Shown here: piece by piece, positions 17,911 through 27,439 of the stretch
How positions within the stretch are numbered: position 1 is the stretch's first letter
Layout of the letters: each line of letters begins with the position of its first letter
Assembly (NCBI RefSeq): GCF_041321155.1
Contig: NZ_JBGGWB010000001.1
Location: forward strand, 1,178,001 to 1,242,000
Length of the DNA: 64,000 nt
Direction of reading: 5' to 3'
Source: Sphingomonas sp. IW22
Lineage (GTDB): Bacteria > Pseudomonadota > Alphaproteobacteria > Sphingomonadales > Sphingomonadaceae
The notes under the pieces: generated by a model
Database searches by the model: none
What the model was told of the DNA's origin: nothing
Seen by the model: the letters and a program-made list of their open reading frames with translations, nothing else
Made by a program: the position numbers and the translations under genes

Positions 17911-18954
17911 CTATCCGTCGAACAGTCCGTCCTGTGTGCCGGCGGGCGCCTCGATCCCCAGATGCTTCCACGCCGCGCCGTTCAGGCAGCGACCCCGTGC
18001 GGTGCGGGCGACCATACCGATCTGGATCAGATACGGCTCGATCACTTCCTCGATCGTGTCGCGCGGTTCGGACAGGCCCGCTGCCAGCGTCTCGACCCCG
18101 ACCGGTCCGCCGCGATAGATGTCCGCAATCATGGTCAGGTATCGCCGGTCCATCGCATCCAGCCCCAGTGCGTCCACCTCCAGCCGGTTAAGCGCGCTGT
18201 CGGCCACGCGTGCGTCGACAATCTCGGCCCCCGCCACATTGGCGAAGTCGCGCACCCGGCGCAGCAGCCGCCCGGCGATGCGCGGCGTTCCCCGCGAGCG
18301 GCGCGCGACTTCCGCCGCGCCGTCGGGCGCGATGCCCAGACCCAGCAACCCCGCCGCACGCGTCACCACCCGCGTCAGTTCGTCCACGGTGTAGAATTGC
18401 AGCCGCACGGGAATGCCGAACCGGTCGCGAAGCGGGGTCGTCAGCAACCCCTGCCGCGTCGTCGCTCCCACCAATGTGAAGCGCGGCAGGTCGATGCGCA
18501 CGCTGCGCGCCGACGGCCCCTCGCCGATCATCAGGTCGAGCGCGCGGTCCTCCATCGCGGGATACAGCACTTCCTCCACCGCCGGGGCCAGCCGGTGAAT
18601 TTCGTCGATGAACAGGACGTCGCCGTCCTCAAGATTGGTGAGGAGGGCGGCCAGATCGCCCGACTTGGCGATCACCGGCCCGCTGGTGGAGCGGAACCCC
18701 ACGCCCATTTCGCGCGCGATGATCTGTGCCAGGGTTGTCTTGCCCAACCCCGGCGGGCCGAAGAACAGCACATGGTCCAGCGCCTCGCCCCGCCCGCGCG
18801 CGGCCTCGATAAAGACGCGCAGGTTTTCGCGTGCAGCCCGCTGGCCGACAAATTCGTCCAGCCGCTTGGGGCGCAGCGCGGCGTCGACATCTTCGGGCTG
18901 CCGCGCCGGGGTCAGGATACGATCGGGTTCGGTCACGCCCCCGTGCTTAGCCAT
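17911..18954 (-). CDS. ruvB: Holliday junction branch migration helicase RuvB
   Basis: A 347-aa AAA+ motor that moves Holliday junctions with RuvA. Domains: RuvB N-terminal segment ([11 protein letters not shown]), Walker [10 protein letters not shown], Walker [12 protein letters not shown], sensor region [19 protein letters not shown] with its Arg finger, and the winged helix ([24 protein letters not shown]). Length and motifs are complete. The gene is separated from ruvA by a xylanase gene, unlike the usual ruvCAB or ruvAB order. Confidence 0.96.
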   Translation of the reverse strand: MAKHGGVTEPDRILTPARQPEDVDAALRPKRLDEFVGQRAARENLRVFIEAARGRGEALDHVLFFGPPGLGKTTLAQIIAREMGVGFRSTSGPVIAKSGDLAALLTNLEDGDVLFIDEIHRLAPAVEEVLYPAMEDRALDLMIGEGPSARSVRIDLPRFTLVGATTRQGLLTTPLRDRFGIPVRLQFYTVDELTRVVTRAAGLLGLGIAPDGAAEVARRSRGTPRIAGRLLRRVRDFANVAGAEIVDARVADSALNRLEVDALGLDAMDRRYLTMIADIYRGGPVGVETLAAGLSEPRDTIEEVIEPYLIQIGMVARTARGRCLNGAAWKHLGIEAPAGTQDGLFDG

Positions 18955-19001
18955 GTGCGCGGCGGAACGAAAGCAGGACGAGCCATCGCCAGCGCATGAC
19001 G

Positions 19002-20219
19002 TCAGGCGCGAACGGCGGTCGCGCGGAACGCGGCCTCTATCGCGCGATAAAGCGGCTTGGGCATCGCATTGGCATCATAGGGACAGGGGCGCAGCGGCAA
19101 GACGTCGGCGCGCGGCTGAAAACGCTGCAGCCAGCTATATTTGTCGTTCATCCCCCAGACCAGCACGTCGCGAAGCTGCGGATAGCTGAACAACAGGTCC
19201 AGCCATGCGCGACCATAGGTCGCGACATCGGCATCGCGCTGGGCAATGGTGCCGGCCCGGTTCTGATCGCTGACATCGAATTCGGTGATCATCAACTTAT
19301 AGCCAAGCGCCGTCACCTGATCGAGCCAGGCGCGCATGGCCGGTATCTGGGCGTCGGCGATCTGCTGAGCCGTGCCAGAGGAATAAAAACCGATATGCGA
19401 CTGGATGCCCAGCGTGTCGACCGGCACGTTGCGGTCGCGAAATCCGCGCAGCAACGCCAGCACGCCGTCCCGGTGCCGCGTCGATCCCCAATCCATATAA
19501 TCGTTATAGACCAGCTCAGCGCCGGGCAGTTCTTCCCGCGCGGTGCGGAACGCCAGGTCCATCAGGCTGGGATCGTTGCCCACCGCGCGCGACAGTATAT
19601 TTTCGCGCACATTGCCCGTCGCCGGATCGACCGCTTCGTTCAGCACGTCCCAGCTTTTGATGCGATCGCCAAAGTGGCGCGCGACATTCTGGACATGAGT
19701 TCGCACCAGACGTTCCGCCGTGGCGCGCGGGTTCGGGCCGAAATCATAATTGCGAACCCATGCGGGAAACCGTTCCGTAATATACCACAGCATCACGTGA
19801 CCGCGCATTTCCATGCCCTTTGACTGGGCATAGGCGATCATCGCGTCGGCGCGGCGCCAGTCATACACATTCTCGGCAGAGGACTGATATTCCCACTTCA
19901 TCTCGTTTTCCGGGACCAGCAGCGTGCAATCGCGCTCCAGCAATTCGGCATAGGCGGGATTGGCAAAGGAGCCGGCATCAGCGCCGGGCTGGCTCCAGGC
20001 CAGTGTCGAGCCGAAGCGCATGTTGCGTGCGGCGGCGGCGGCCGCAATCGTGCCTGCCGGTCCCGGCGTCGGCGTTGGTGTCGGGGTCGGCGTGGGGCTT
20101 GGAGTCGGCCTGGGTGTTGGCGTTGGTGAAGGTCCGCTCCCCCCGCCGCCACTGCACGCGGTAACGCCAAGCGCCCCCGCCAGCACGATCGCATCGCGTC
20201 GCGTATAAGCTTTCATCAT
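19002..20219 (-). CDS. GH10 endo-1,4-beta-xylanase, lipoprotein with Pro-Thr linker
   Basis: Secreted xylan-cleaving enzyme, 405 aa. The N-terminus is a lipoprotein-type signal ending VTAC (Cys22), followed by SGGGGSG and a Pro/Thr/Ser-Pro linker (29-52). The GH10 barrel shows the acid/base Glu195 in [10 protein letters not shown] and the nucleophile Glu313 in MITEFDVSD, plus GIQSHIGFY and the C-terminal WGMNDKYSW. It is likely anchored at the cell surface or in the periplasm. It sits between ruvA and ruvB, with a weak terminator-like element and a LacI-type operator upstream, so it looks like an independent insertion in a conserved block. Codon use does not stand out by eye. Confidence 0.92.
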   Translation of the reverse strand: MMKAYTRRDAIVLAGALGVTACSGGGGSGPSPTPTPRPTPSPTPTPTPTPTPGPAGTIAAAAAARNMRFGSTLAWSQPGADAGSFANPAYAELLERDCTLLVPENEMKWEYQSSAENVYDWRRADAMIAYAQSKGMEMRGHVMLWYITERFPAWVRNYDFGPNPRATAERLVRTHVQNVARHFGDRIKSWDVLNEAVDPATGNVRENILSRAVGNDPSLMDLAFRTAREELPGAELVYNDYMDWGSTRHRDGVLALLRGFRDRNVPVDTLGIQSHIGFYSSGTAQQIADAQIPAMRAWLDQVTALGYKLMITEFDVSDQNRAGTIAQRDADVATYGRAWLDLLFSYPQLRDVLVWGMNDKYSWLQRFQPRADVLPLRPCPYDANAMPKPLYRAIEAAFRATAVRA

Positions 20220-20283
20220 CCTCTCCCGATCACGGTGCGCGTTGGTCGCGCATCCGCCGGCGACATGCCGCGCCGTTCGATGA

Positions 20284-20297
20284 TGATATCGCTAACA
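20284..20297 (-). promoter_or_regulatory. LacI-family (XylR-like) operator upstream of the GH10 xylanase
   Basis: Minus-strand TGTTAGCGATATCA fits the LacI-family pattern TGnTAnCGnTAnCA with a central CG. As I recall it, the Caulobacter XylR operator is TGTTAGCGCTACCA, which agrees at 12 of 14 positions. The site is 65-78 bp before the xylanase ATG, where a repressor could block initiation. The regulator gene is not in the window. The call combines sequence, recalled literature and inference. Confidence 0.5.
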
Positions 20298-20301
20298 GCT
20301 A

Positions 20302-20328
20302 AAAACGAAAGGCCGCTTTGGGCCGTTA
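20302..20328 (-). terminator. Weak terminator-like hairpin after ruvA
   Basis: On the minus strand AACGGCC-CAAAGC-GGCCTTT forms a short stem with one mismatch, followed by CGTTTTTAG. It begins just after the ruvA stop (20334) and precedes the xylanase operator. It would separate pepN-ruvA from the xylanase transcript, but the stem has only four G-C pairs, so strength is doubtful. Confidence 0.4.
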
Positions 20329-20333
20329 AGTGG

Positions 20334-20930
20334 TCAGCGCGCCGCGCGGCGCAGCGCCTCTCGCACTAGACTGTCCAGCGTTGCACCCGGTCCCAAGGCA
20401 TCCTCTGCCGCCTTGACCGCGCTTGCTGCCTCCGCCGGGCGGAAACCCAGATTGGCAAGGGCCGACAGCGCATCGCCGCTGACGCCGCCCGACGCTGCGG
20501 GCGCGGCGCCGCCCACACCCAGTGCCACGGTGCCGACGCGGTCCTTCAATTCCCGCACGATCCGTTCGGCCAGTTTCGGCCCCACGCCATTGGCGCGCGC
20601 AACCATCGCCTTGTCCTGACGCGACACGGCGGCGGCCAGTTCGTCGGGCGCCAGCACCGACAGGATCGCCAGCGCGACGCGCGCACCAACGCCCTGCACG
20701 CCGGTCAGCAGCCGGAACCAGTCGCGTTCATCCGCACTGGCAAAGCCCACCAGCCGGATGAAATCCTCTCCCACCAGCATTTCGGTGTGCAGCATGGCGG
20801 CCGCGCCGACGGGGCCGAGCGACGACAGCGTGCGCGACGATGCGCCCACCAGATAGCCGACGCCCGCCACCTCGATCACGGCATGATCGATCCCGGCTGA
20901 GGTGAGAATCCCCTTGAGATGCGCGATCAT
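20334..20930 (-). CDS. ruvA: Holliday junction DNA-binding protein RuvA
   Basis: A 198-aa tetrameric junction clamp that loads RuvB. OB-fold domain I starts [28 protein letters not shown]; domain II has the helix-hairpin-helix pair ([16 protein letters not shown] and [18 protein letters not shown]); a Gly/Ala linker leads to domain III ([20 protein letters not shown]), which contacts RuvB. It begins 9 bp after pepN, forming a pepN-ruvA pair. No ruvC is present in the window. Confidence 0.95.
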   Translation of the reverse strand: MIAHLKGILTSAGIDHAVIEVAGVGYLVGASSRTLSSLGPVGAAAMLHTEMLVGEDFIRLVGFASADERDWFRLLTGVQGVGARVALAILSVLAPDELAAAVSRQDKAMVARANGVGPKLAERIVRELKDRVGTVALGVGGAAPAASGGVSGDALSALANLGFRPAEAASAVKAAEDALGPGATLDSLVREALRRAAR

Positions 20931-20939
20931 CGAGGGTCG

Positions 20940-23534
20940 TCAGTCCAGGCTCTTGGCGACTTGTTCGAACATGTCCTTCGATAGGCCGGGGGCGGCCAGA
21001 ATGCGCTCCAGCTCGGCGCGCATCAACGCCGCGCGGCCTGCGTCGAAGCGGCGCCAGCGGCCCAGCGGCGGCACCAGCTTCGCCGCCGTCTGCGGGTTCA
21101 GGCGGTCGAGCGCGATCAGTTGGTCCGCGACAAAGCGATAGCCCGCGCCGTCGGCAGCATTGAAGGCGCGCTGATTGACGCTGAACGCCCCGACCAGCGA
21201 CCGGGCGCGGTTGGGGTTGGCCAGCGTGAAATCGCGGTGCCGCGACAATTCGATGACGCGCGCCAGCGTGTCCTCCCGCGCCGACAGCGCCTGGGTCGAG
21301 AACCATTTGTCCAGCACCAGCCCGTTGCCGGCATAACGGTGATAGAACACTTCCAGCGCCGCCTCACGCGCTTCGTCGGTGCCCGAATTGACCAGCGTGG
21401 TCAGCGCACCCTGGCGGTCAGTCATGTTGTCAGCGGTTTCGAACTGCCGAAAGGCGATGTCGCTGGCATCCGGCGCACCCGATGCGGCGATGTAGCCGAG
21501 GGACACGGTGCGAAGGCGCCGCCGCCCCTTGGCCGCCGGGCTGTATTCGAACCGATTGTCACGCGCACCTTCATAGGCGGCGCGCCATCGTTCGGACAGC
21601 GTCCGGCCCAGTTCGCGGCGCAGCGCTTCGCGCGCCTGATAGATCGCTTCAGGATCGACGATCGACAGCTGGTCGCCGATGAAGCTGTCCGACGGCAGCA
21701 ACACAGCCTCTGCGACAAAGGCGGGGTCGAGGCGCGGGTCGGCCAGCGTGTTCGCCACCGCCTCGATCACCGGACCGTGATCGGCGCGCCCATGGCCGAC
21801 CGCCGCGACCAGCGTGTCGAGCATCAGCTGCTGCATCGCTTCGTACCGGGCGAACGGGTCGTCGTCATGCGCCGACAGGAACGCCAGATCGGTCGCGGTG
21901 CGATCCGTTTCGACGACCACCGGGGCGGAAAAGCCGCGATTGATCGACAATACCGGCTGTTCGGCCACCGTTTCGAACAGGATTTCCGCCTCACCGTCGC
22001 GCAGCAGGACCAGCTGCTCATCGGTCAGCGGCTTTTGGCTCTCCAGCCCGAACAGGCGGAGCTTGAGTGGCAGCACCATGGGCTGCTTTTCCAGCTGGCC
22101 GGGCGTCACCGGCACGCTCTGCCGCAGCTTCAGCACCGCGCGGCCGCTGCCGGATTCGTGGATCAGCCGCGCGGAAACGCGCGGGGTCCCGGCCTGCGAA
22201 TACCACAGCCGGAACTGCGCCAGGTCGATCTCGCCCGCATCCTCCATGGCGCGCACGAAATCCTCGACCGTCGCGGCGCTGCCGTCATGCCGGTCGAAAT
22301 ACAGGTCGCTGCCCGCACGGAATTTCTGTGCGCCGAGCATCGTGGCCATCATGCGAATGACCTCCGCACCCTTGTTATAGATGGTGGCGGTGTAGAAGTT
22401 CGAGATCTCCAGATATTCGTCCGGGCGCACGGGATGCGCGAGGGGCCCCGAATCCTCCGGAAACTGGGCTGCGCGCAGCGAGCGCACATCCTCGATCCGC
22501 TTGACCGCGGCTGAGCCCTGATCCGCCGAAAAGCTCTGGTCGCGATAGACGGTGAAGCCTTCCTTCAGCGAAAGCTGGAACCAGTCGCGGCACGTTACGC
22601 GGTTGCCCGACCAGTTGTGAAAATATTCATGCGCGACGACCGCGGCCACGGCGTCGTAATCGTAATCGGTGGCGGTATCGGGATCGGCGAGGATGTAGCG
22701 GCTGTTGAAGATGTTCAGCCCCTTATTCTCCATCGCGCCGAAGTTGAAATCGTCAACGGCGACGATGTTGAACACGTCCAGATCATATTCGCGGCCATAG
22801 ACCTGCTCATCCCAGCGCATCGAGGTCTGAAGCGCGCCCAGCGCATGATCGGTCTTGGCAAGATCCGGCGCGCGGACCCAAATGGCGAGTTCGACATCGC
22901 GCCCGGATCGCGTTGTGAAGGTCGCGCGATTGGCGACCAGATCGCCCGCGACCAGCGCGAACAGATAGCTGGGCTTGGGAAACGGATCGCGCCATTCAGC
23001 AAAATGCCGCCCGTCGGGCAGGTCACCCGCTGCAACCGGGTCGCCATTGGCCAGCAGCACCGGATAACGCGCCTTGTCCGCGCTCAACCGGACGAAATAG
23101 CGCGTGAGAACGTCGGGCCGGTCGGGGAAAAACGTGATCCGGCGAAAGCCCTCCGCCTCGCACTGGGTGCAAAGCAGACCGCCCGATGCGTACAGGCCCA
23201 TCAGCTGGGTGTTGCGGTCCGGATGGACCAGCACTTCGGTTTCGATCCGGTGCGCCTCACCCGGCAGGGTCAGCGCAATGCCGCGTTCGGTGCGCGTCCA
23301 GTGCACCGCTTCGCCATCGACCATGACCGAAACCGGCTCGATCCCGTCGCCGTCCAGTTCGATCGGGCGGTCATGCGCGCCGTTTCGCGTGACCGACAGC
23401 ACCGCCCGCACCCGCGTCGCGGCGGGGTCCAGATCGAAATCCAGCGCGATATCGGGCACCAACCAGTCGGGTGCGCGATAGTCGCTGCGGCGCACGGCCT
23501 TGGGCGTTACGGTTGCGTTGAGGGCGTCGAGCAT
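20940..23534 (-). CDS. pepN: Aminopeptidase N (M1 family)
   Basis: An 864-aa cytosolic zinc aminopeptidase, similar in length to E. coli PepN (870). The exopeptidase motif GAMENKG (in DFNFGAMENKGLNIFN) and the zinc site VVAHEYFHNWSGNRVTCRDW with the downstream Glu in LSLKEGFTVYRD are intact. The C-terminal helical domain (SLGYIAASGAPDAS onward) is of the PepN type rather than the eukaryotic type. It lies directly upstream of ruvA with a 9-bp gap, so it leads that transcript. Confidence 0.95.
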   Translation of the reverse strand: MLDALNATVTPKAVRRSDYRAPDWLVPDIALDFDLDPAATRVRAVLSVTRNGAHDRPIELDGDGIEPVSVMVDGEAVHWTRTERGIALTLPGEAHRIETEVLVHPDRNTQLMGLYASGGLLCTQCEAEGFRRITFFPDRPDVLTRYFVRLSADKARYPVLLANGDPVAAGDLPDGRHFAEWRDPFPKPSYLFALVAGDLVANRATFTTRSGRDVELAIWVRAPDLAKTDHALGALQTSMRWDEQVYGREYDLDVFNIVAVDDFNFGAMENKGLNIFNSRYILADPDTATDYDYDAVAAVVAHEYFHNWSGNRVTCRDWFQLSLKEGFTVYRDQSFSADQGSAAVKRIEDVRSLRAAQFPEDSGPLAHPVRPDEYLEISNFYTATIYNKGAEVIRMMATMLGAQKFRAGSDLYFDRHDGSAATVEDFVRAMEDAGEIDLAQFRLWYSQAGTPRVSARLIHESGSGRAVLKLRQSVPVTPGQLEKQPMVLPLKLRLFGLESQKPLTDEQLVLLRDGEAEILFETVAEQPVLSINRGFSAPVVVETDRTATDLAFLSAHDDDPFARYEAMQQLMLDTLVAAVGHGRADHGPVIEAVANTLADPRLDPAFVAEAVLLPSDSFIGDQLSIVDPEAIYQAREALRRELGRTLSERWRAAYEGARDNRFEYSPAAKGRRRLRTVSLGYIAASGAPDASDIAFRQFETADNMTDRQGALTTLVNSGTDEAREAALEVFYHRYAGNGLVLDKWFSTQALSAREDTLARVIELSRHRDFTLANPNRARSLVGAFSVNQRAFNAADGAGYRFVADQLIALDRLNPQTAAKLVPPLGRWRRFDAGRAALMRAELERILAAPGLSKDMFEQVAKSLD

Positions 23535-23577
23535 GAAATCGAGTTAAGTCCTTCGCCGCCCCCCGGCAATGGCGCCG

Positions 23578-25353
23578 TCACTTTATCCGCCACAAGCGGA
23601 GGGGCGAATTGGCAGGCAACTTCACCGGCTCCAGAAAATCGGGCACCTGACCGCTGGAAATCCGGGCGTAGAAGCCGCCCGGCGCACGCGCGCGGTAATT
23701 GGTCGTCTCCGCCATGTTGGGGCAGATCAGCAGCAGCGTCGCCCCATGCGCGCGCGCCATGCGGCGGAAATTGTCGTCAGAGCCCTGAAAGGCGTGATGC
23801 ACATCCAGAATCGCGTCGCCATTGCGGTGATAGGGACCGGCAATCGCCCTGTGATGCGTCAAGGTGATCAGGCGCGGTCCAAGGTCGACATGGGTGAACA
23901 CCGTCTGCGCCGGCATCCGGGCCAGCGGCCGCATCGCCGGGATGGTACCGCAACGCTGATTGGCACGGCTGACGGCGCGCTGCATCGCATCGGGCTGGTC
24001 GATGGGCAGCCAGCGCATCGCCAGCGTGGCGAACAGGCCTGAGACGATCAGGAACACGGCCACCGCACCCACGATCCGCACCATGGGCGACGTACGGCGC
24101 ATGATCGCCGGAAACAGGATCCAGCCAAGCGCCGTCGATCCCGGTACCGCCAGCAGTTGCGCCGCCGGACCCACTCGCACCTGCCATAGCAACAGGGCGC
24201 AGGCGAGCGTCGTGAACAGCGTCACTGGCACCCATCCGGCCAGTCGCGCGGCGTCGCGGCGTGCGTGCCACGTCGCGACCAGCGCGCCGATCAACCCGAT
24301 CAGCGGCATCGTCGCCAGCGGGATGGCAGTGCGCAGCGCGTGGCGATAGATCGGCCGTGCTTCGCGCACATTGTTCAGCCAGCTGCGCGCCAGCTCCTCC
24401 GACACGCCTTCGGGTCGGGACAGACAGTGCGGAAACATGGCCGCAAACCCCGCCGCCAGTGCGCCGCCCGCAACCACCGCCAGCGCCAGCCGCACGCCGC
24501 GATGCGCCGGATTGATCCGCGCCAGCGCCAGGAGCAGCGCCCCGCCCGCGACCGTCGCCGACAGCCACACGGGCGTCAGCGCGTCGCACCGCAAGGCGTA
24601 ATTGGCGCTGGAAGCGAACAACAGGAACCCGATCGCGCTGCCGCCTGCCAGAGCGACGCCATAGGCCGCGACGCGCGGCGCCTCCGCCCGGTCCCACACC
24701 CAGCGCAGCGCCAGGATACCGCCCGCCCCCACGGCATAGGGCAGCATCTCCAACCCGATGGTCAGTGAAAAGGCGCTTGCCGCCCCCACAATCGCGCCGC
24801 CGCGTGCCGGGCGCGGATCGGCCAGCGCCGCCACCGTCACGGCCAGCGCCGCCAGCTGCCAGCCATGATGGTCGATGCGAAGCGGCATGAACATCGTCGC
24901 GAGCGTCGATGCACTGACCAGGAACAGCAGCGCCAGCGGCCATGCGCGCGGATCGACCAAGCGCCTGACGGCGACCGCAATACTCGTCATGACGATGGAA
25001 AAGGGGATCAGCGGCGCAATGCCCACTGCCAGCCGTTCGGCCCATGCCGGGCTGGTGAACAGGCGAAAGAACAGGATCAGCCCCGCAATGGGCAGATCGA
25101 CGATGCGGCTCCAGTGAATGTTGAAGCCACCCGGCGGGTTCAGCCGATACTGGCGCAGATCGTACCAGCCCTGCCCGCCCAGCAGGCCACGCACCTGCAT
25201 CAATCGCATATTGTCGTCGGTATCCGACAGGCTGAGCCAATAGATGTTCCCCCAGCGTTGCCACAGATACCAGCCGGCAAAGGCGCACCACGCCACAAGC
25301 GTCCAGCGCAGCCAATGCCGTTGAAGCTGGCGGTCGAGCAGGTCGGGCGTCAT
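23578..25353 (-). CDS. Polytopic membrane protein with GT-C-like (STT3-like) features
   Basis: A 591-aa protein with about 11 hydrophobic helices and a soluble C-terminal domain (from about 450). The first extracytoplasmic loop holds an acidic cluster SDTDDN (43-48) and an Arg/Trp-rich stretch (RGLLGGQGWYDLRQYRLNPP), with RIDHHGWQ at 159-166. This arrangement resembles GT-C enzymes that use polyprenyl-linked sugars, such as STT3/PglB. The family is common in sphingomonads and, as I recall, often mislabelled as AcrB-like; it shows no RND features. The cluster with GtrA and a methyltransferase supports a glycan role. Substrate unknown. Confidence 0.6.
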   Translation of the reverse strand: MTPDLLDRQLQRHWLRWTLVAWCAFAGWYLWQRWGNIYWLSLSDTDDNMRLMQVRGLLGGQGWYDLRQYRLNPPGGFNIHWSRIVDLPIAGLILFFRLFTSPAWAERLAVGIAPLIPFSIVMTSIAVAVRRLVDPRAWPLALLFLVSASTLATMFMPLRIDHHGWQLAALAVTVAALADPRPARGGAIVGAASAFSLTIGLEMLPYAVGAGGILALRWVWDRAEAPRVAAYGVALAGGSAIGFLLFASSANYALRCDALTPVWLSATVAGGALLLALARINPAHRGVRLALAVVAGGALAAGFAAMFPHCLSRPEGVSEELARSWLNNVREARPIYRHALRTAIPLATMPLIGLIGALVATWHARRDAARLAGWVPVTLFTTLACALLLWQVRVGPAAQLLAVPGSTALGWILFPAIMRRTSPMVRIVGAVAVFLIVSGLFATLAMRWLPIDQPDAMQRAVSRANQRCGTIPAMRPLARMPAQTVFTHVDLGPRLITLTHHRAIAGPYHRNGDAILDVHHAFQGSDDNFRRMARAHGATLLLICPNMAETTNYRARAPGGFYARISSGQVPDFLEPVKLPANSPLRLWRIK

Positions 25354-25446
25354 GTCGGGCTTTTCTCGGAACGTTGTGACGATTAGGGGCGGCTATGGAT
25401 GGTCGGTTGGTGCGGCCCTACTCCACGATCTGTAAAGGGCAAGGGC

Positions 25447-25875
25447 GTGTCGACGGGAATGCGTGGGATCAATGCGATGCGGCAGTCGGCAATCGTCGGC
25501 CAGCTGATGCGATTCCTGGTCGCGGGCGGCATTTCGACCGTCATCTACACCGCCGTCTATCTGCCGCTGGCGATGTGGGTGTTCGGGCGGGAGCGCGCGG
25601 TGTTCGCGGTGCCCTTTGCCTTTGCGGTCGCGGTCACGGCGGGATATTGGCTGCACAGCAACTGGAGCTTTCGCGGCCATGGCACGCGGCAATCGGGCGG
25701 CGGGCAGCAGGCGAAATTTGTGAGCGTGCAGGGCGTCGGCTTGCTGATGCACGCGGTGCTGACCTGGGTTATGACCGACCGGCTGGGATTGCCCGCATGG
25801 ACGCCGCTGGTGCCGGGACTGACGCTGGTGCCGGTCGTTACCTTTCTTCTCAACCGTCAATGGGTGTTTCGATAA
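25447..25875 (+). CDS. GtrA family membrane protein
   Basis: A 142-aa GtrA-like protein with four TM helices (LMRFLVAGGISTVIYTAVYLPL, VPFAFAVAVTAGYWLHSNWSF, VQGVGLLMHAVLTWVMT, LVPVVTFLLNRQWVF). GtrA proteins are thought to help move or present undecaprenyl-phosphate sugars. Family marks are the Arg-Phe-x-x-x-Gly start and the final FLLNRQWVF. GTG at 25447 is favoured because AAAGGG lies 7 nt upstream; ATG at 25477 is the alternative. It precedes the methyltransferase by 3 bp. Confidence 0.85.
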   Translation: MSTGMRGINAMRQSAIVGQLMRFLVAGGISTVIYTAVYLPLAMWVFGRERAVFAVPFAFAVAVTAGYWLHSNWSFRGHGTRQSGGGQQAKFVSVQGVGLLMHAVLTWVMTDRLGLPAWTPLVPGLTLVPVVTFLLNRQWVFR

Positions 25876-25878
25876 GCG

Positions 25879-26610
25879 ATGGACCGTATCGTCTATGACC
25901 GCATGGCCGCGCACGACACCACCCATTGGTGGTACCGCGCCCGGCGCGAGATTCTGGCCGACTATCTGACGCGGGAGGCGCGGCTGCCACAGGGCGCGCG
26001 CATCCTTGAGATCGGGTGCGGCACCGGCCACAACCTGCCCATGCTCGCGCGTTTCGGCGACGTTGACGCGATCGAGATTGATGAGGCGGCGCGCGGCTTT
26101 GCCAGCGAACGGCTGGGCAAGCCGGTCGGCACCGCGCCGCTGCCCGAACTGACCGGCGTTCCGCGCGGCAGCTATGACCTGATCGCGGTGCTGGACGTGG
26201 TCGAGCATGTCGAGGACGATGTCGCCGCCCTTCGCGGCATGGCCGACGTGCTGAAACCCGGCGGCGCGATATTGGTGACGGTGCCCGCGCATCAATGGAT
26301 GTGGTCGGCGCACGACGTGGTGAACCACCACCATCGCCGCTATTCGAAGGCAAGCCTGAACGAGGCGATCCGCGAGGCGGGCCTGACGCATAACGGCCTG
26401 CGCTGGTTCAACTCGCTGCTGTTCCCGGTCGCGGTCGCCGCGCGGCTGGCGGGTCGGCTGACGGGCAAGGACGACAGCGACGATTCACCCCCCGCCGCGC
26501 CGGTGAACAAGGCGCTGGAACGGGTGTTCGAGCTGGAACGCCACCTGATCGGCCGCATACCGATGCCGCCCGGGCTGTCCATCATCACACTGGTACGAAA
26601 GCCGGGCTGA
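25879..26610 (+). CDS. SAM-dependent class I methyltransferase
   Basis: A 243-aa soluble enzyme. Motif I ILEIGCGTGHNLPML (about 42-56), acidic residue EIDEAA after strand 2, motif II YDLIAVLDVVEHVEDD, and motif III LKPGGAILVTVPAHQWMW. The His-rich HHHRRYSKASL resembles methyltransferases acting on lipid-linked or surface saccharides. It is almost fused to gtrA (3 bp apart), so the acceptor may be a glycolipid. The exact substrate cannot be stated. Confidence 0.85.
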   Translation: MDRIVYDRMAAHDTTHWWYRARREILADYLTREARLPQGARILEIGCGTGHNLPMLARFGDVDAIEIDEAARGFASERLGKPVGTAPLPELTGVPRGSYDLIAVLDVVEHVEDDVAALRGMADVLKPGGAILVTVPAHQWMWSAHDVVNHHHRRYSKASLNEAIREAGLTHNGLRWFNSLLFPVAVAARLAGRLTGKDDSDDSPPAAPVNKALERVFELERHLIGRIPMPPGLSIITLVRKPG

Positions 26611-26613
26611 GCC

Positions 26614-27390
26614 TTATTCGTCCAGCTGTGCGCGGCCCAGCATCATCGCCACGGCCATGCCGCCCAGAATATTGCCGAAGGTGCTGAGCGCCAGATTGCG
26701 CGCGATTGCCCCGCCGGTGATCGCGCCGCCGTCCTGAAGCAGCCAGCCCATCGCCAGCAGCGACTGGTTGGCTATCGAGTGTTCGAAACCCGCCGCCACG
26801 AACACGGTGACGGGGCCGATGACGGCGATGATCTTTGACGGCACCGATTTGGCCGCCATTGCCATCCACACGGCCAGACACACCAGCATATTGGCCAGCA
26901 CCCCCGACGCGATCAGCGCCAGCGTGTCCTTTGTCACCTTGGACGTCGCGACCTTGACCGCGCTGTCGCCGACCAGTCCCTCGACGCCCGATCCGCCACC
27001 CGCCGTCACGAACAGCACAGCGATGACGACGCTGCCGATCAGATTGCCGAACCACACGACGACCCAGGCCGTCAGCATTCGCCCCGCCGTCAGCCGGTGC
27101 CGGTCGACCGCCAGCACGAACATGGTGTTGCCGGTGAACAGCTCCGCCCCTGTCACCATGGTCAGCATCAGCCCGACCGAAAAGGCCAGGCCCGACAACA
27201 ACTGCGTGGCCCCGCCCGGCGGTCCCGCCTGAGCCACCAAATAGGCGATCGAGCCAAAGGCGATATAGGCGCCCGCAACCACCGCCAGCATCGCCATGCG
27301 CGTCCAGCCGCTTTCGGCCTTGCCCTCGAACAATTCGGGTGCGGCCTCCGCAATGGCGGGGCCGGTCGCGTCGGCTTGCGGTTCGGTCAT
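26614..27390 (-). CDS. Formate/nitrite transporter (FNT) family channel
   Basis: A 258-aa pentameric-channel-type protein with six TM helices after a 30-residue cytoplasmic head. Family motifs: ELFTGNTMFVLAV around TM2, FGNLIGSVV in TM3, SGVLANMLVCLAVWMAMAAKS in TM4, and the pore-histidine region VAAGFEHSIANQS in TM5. It likely conducts small monovalent anions such as formate, nitrite or hydrosulfide. The longer N-terminus resembles YfdC-type members. It lies convergent with the methyltransferase (3 bp between stops). Confidence 0.9.
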   Translation of the reverse strand: MTEPQADATGPAIAEAAPELFEGKAESGWTRMAMLAVVAGAYIAFGSIAYLVAQAGPPGGATQLLSGLAFSVGLMLTMVTGAELFTGNTMFVLAVDRHRLTAGRMLTAWVVVWFGNLIGSVVIAVLFVTAGGGSGVEGLVGDSAVKVATSKVTKDTLALIASGVLANMLVCLAVWMAMAAKSVPSKIIAVIGPVTVFVAAGFEHSIANQSLLAMGWLLQDGGAITGGAIARNLALSTFGNILGGMAVAMMLGRAQLDE

Positions 27391-27439
27391 GCGCCGCTCC
27401 TTTCGGAACGGCTAACGCACCAATGTGAGATGCGTCGCA

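Noticed and set aside
20050..20135. Repetitive GGCGTTGGTGTCGGGG-like stretch as a tandem repeat or CRISPR
   Set aside because: It encodes the Pro-Thr linker of the xylanase on the minus strand. Units are 6 bp and degenerate, without spacers.
23578..25353. RND transporter label for the 591-aa membrane protein
   Set aside because: Homologues are, as I recall, sometimes named AcrB-like, but the protein lacks RND length, periplasmic loops and the TM4 Asp pair; GT-C-like features fit better.
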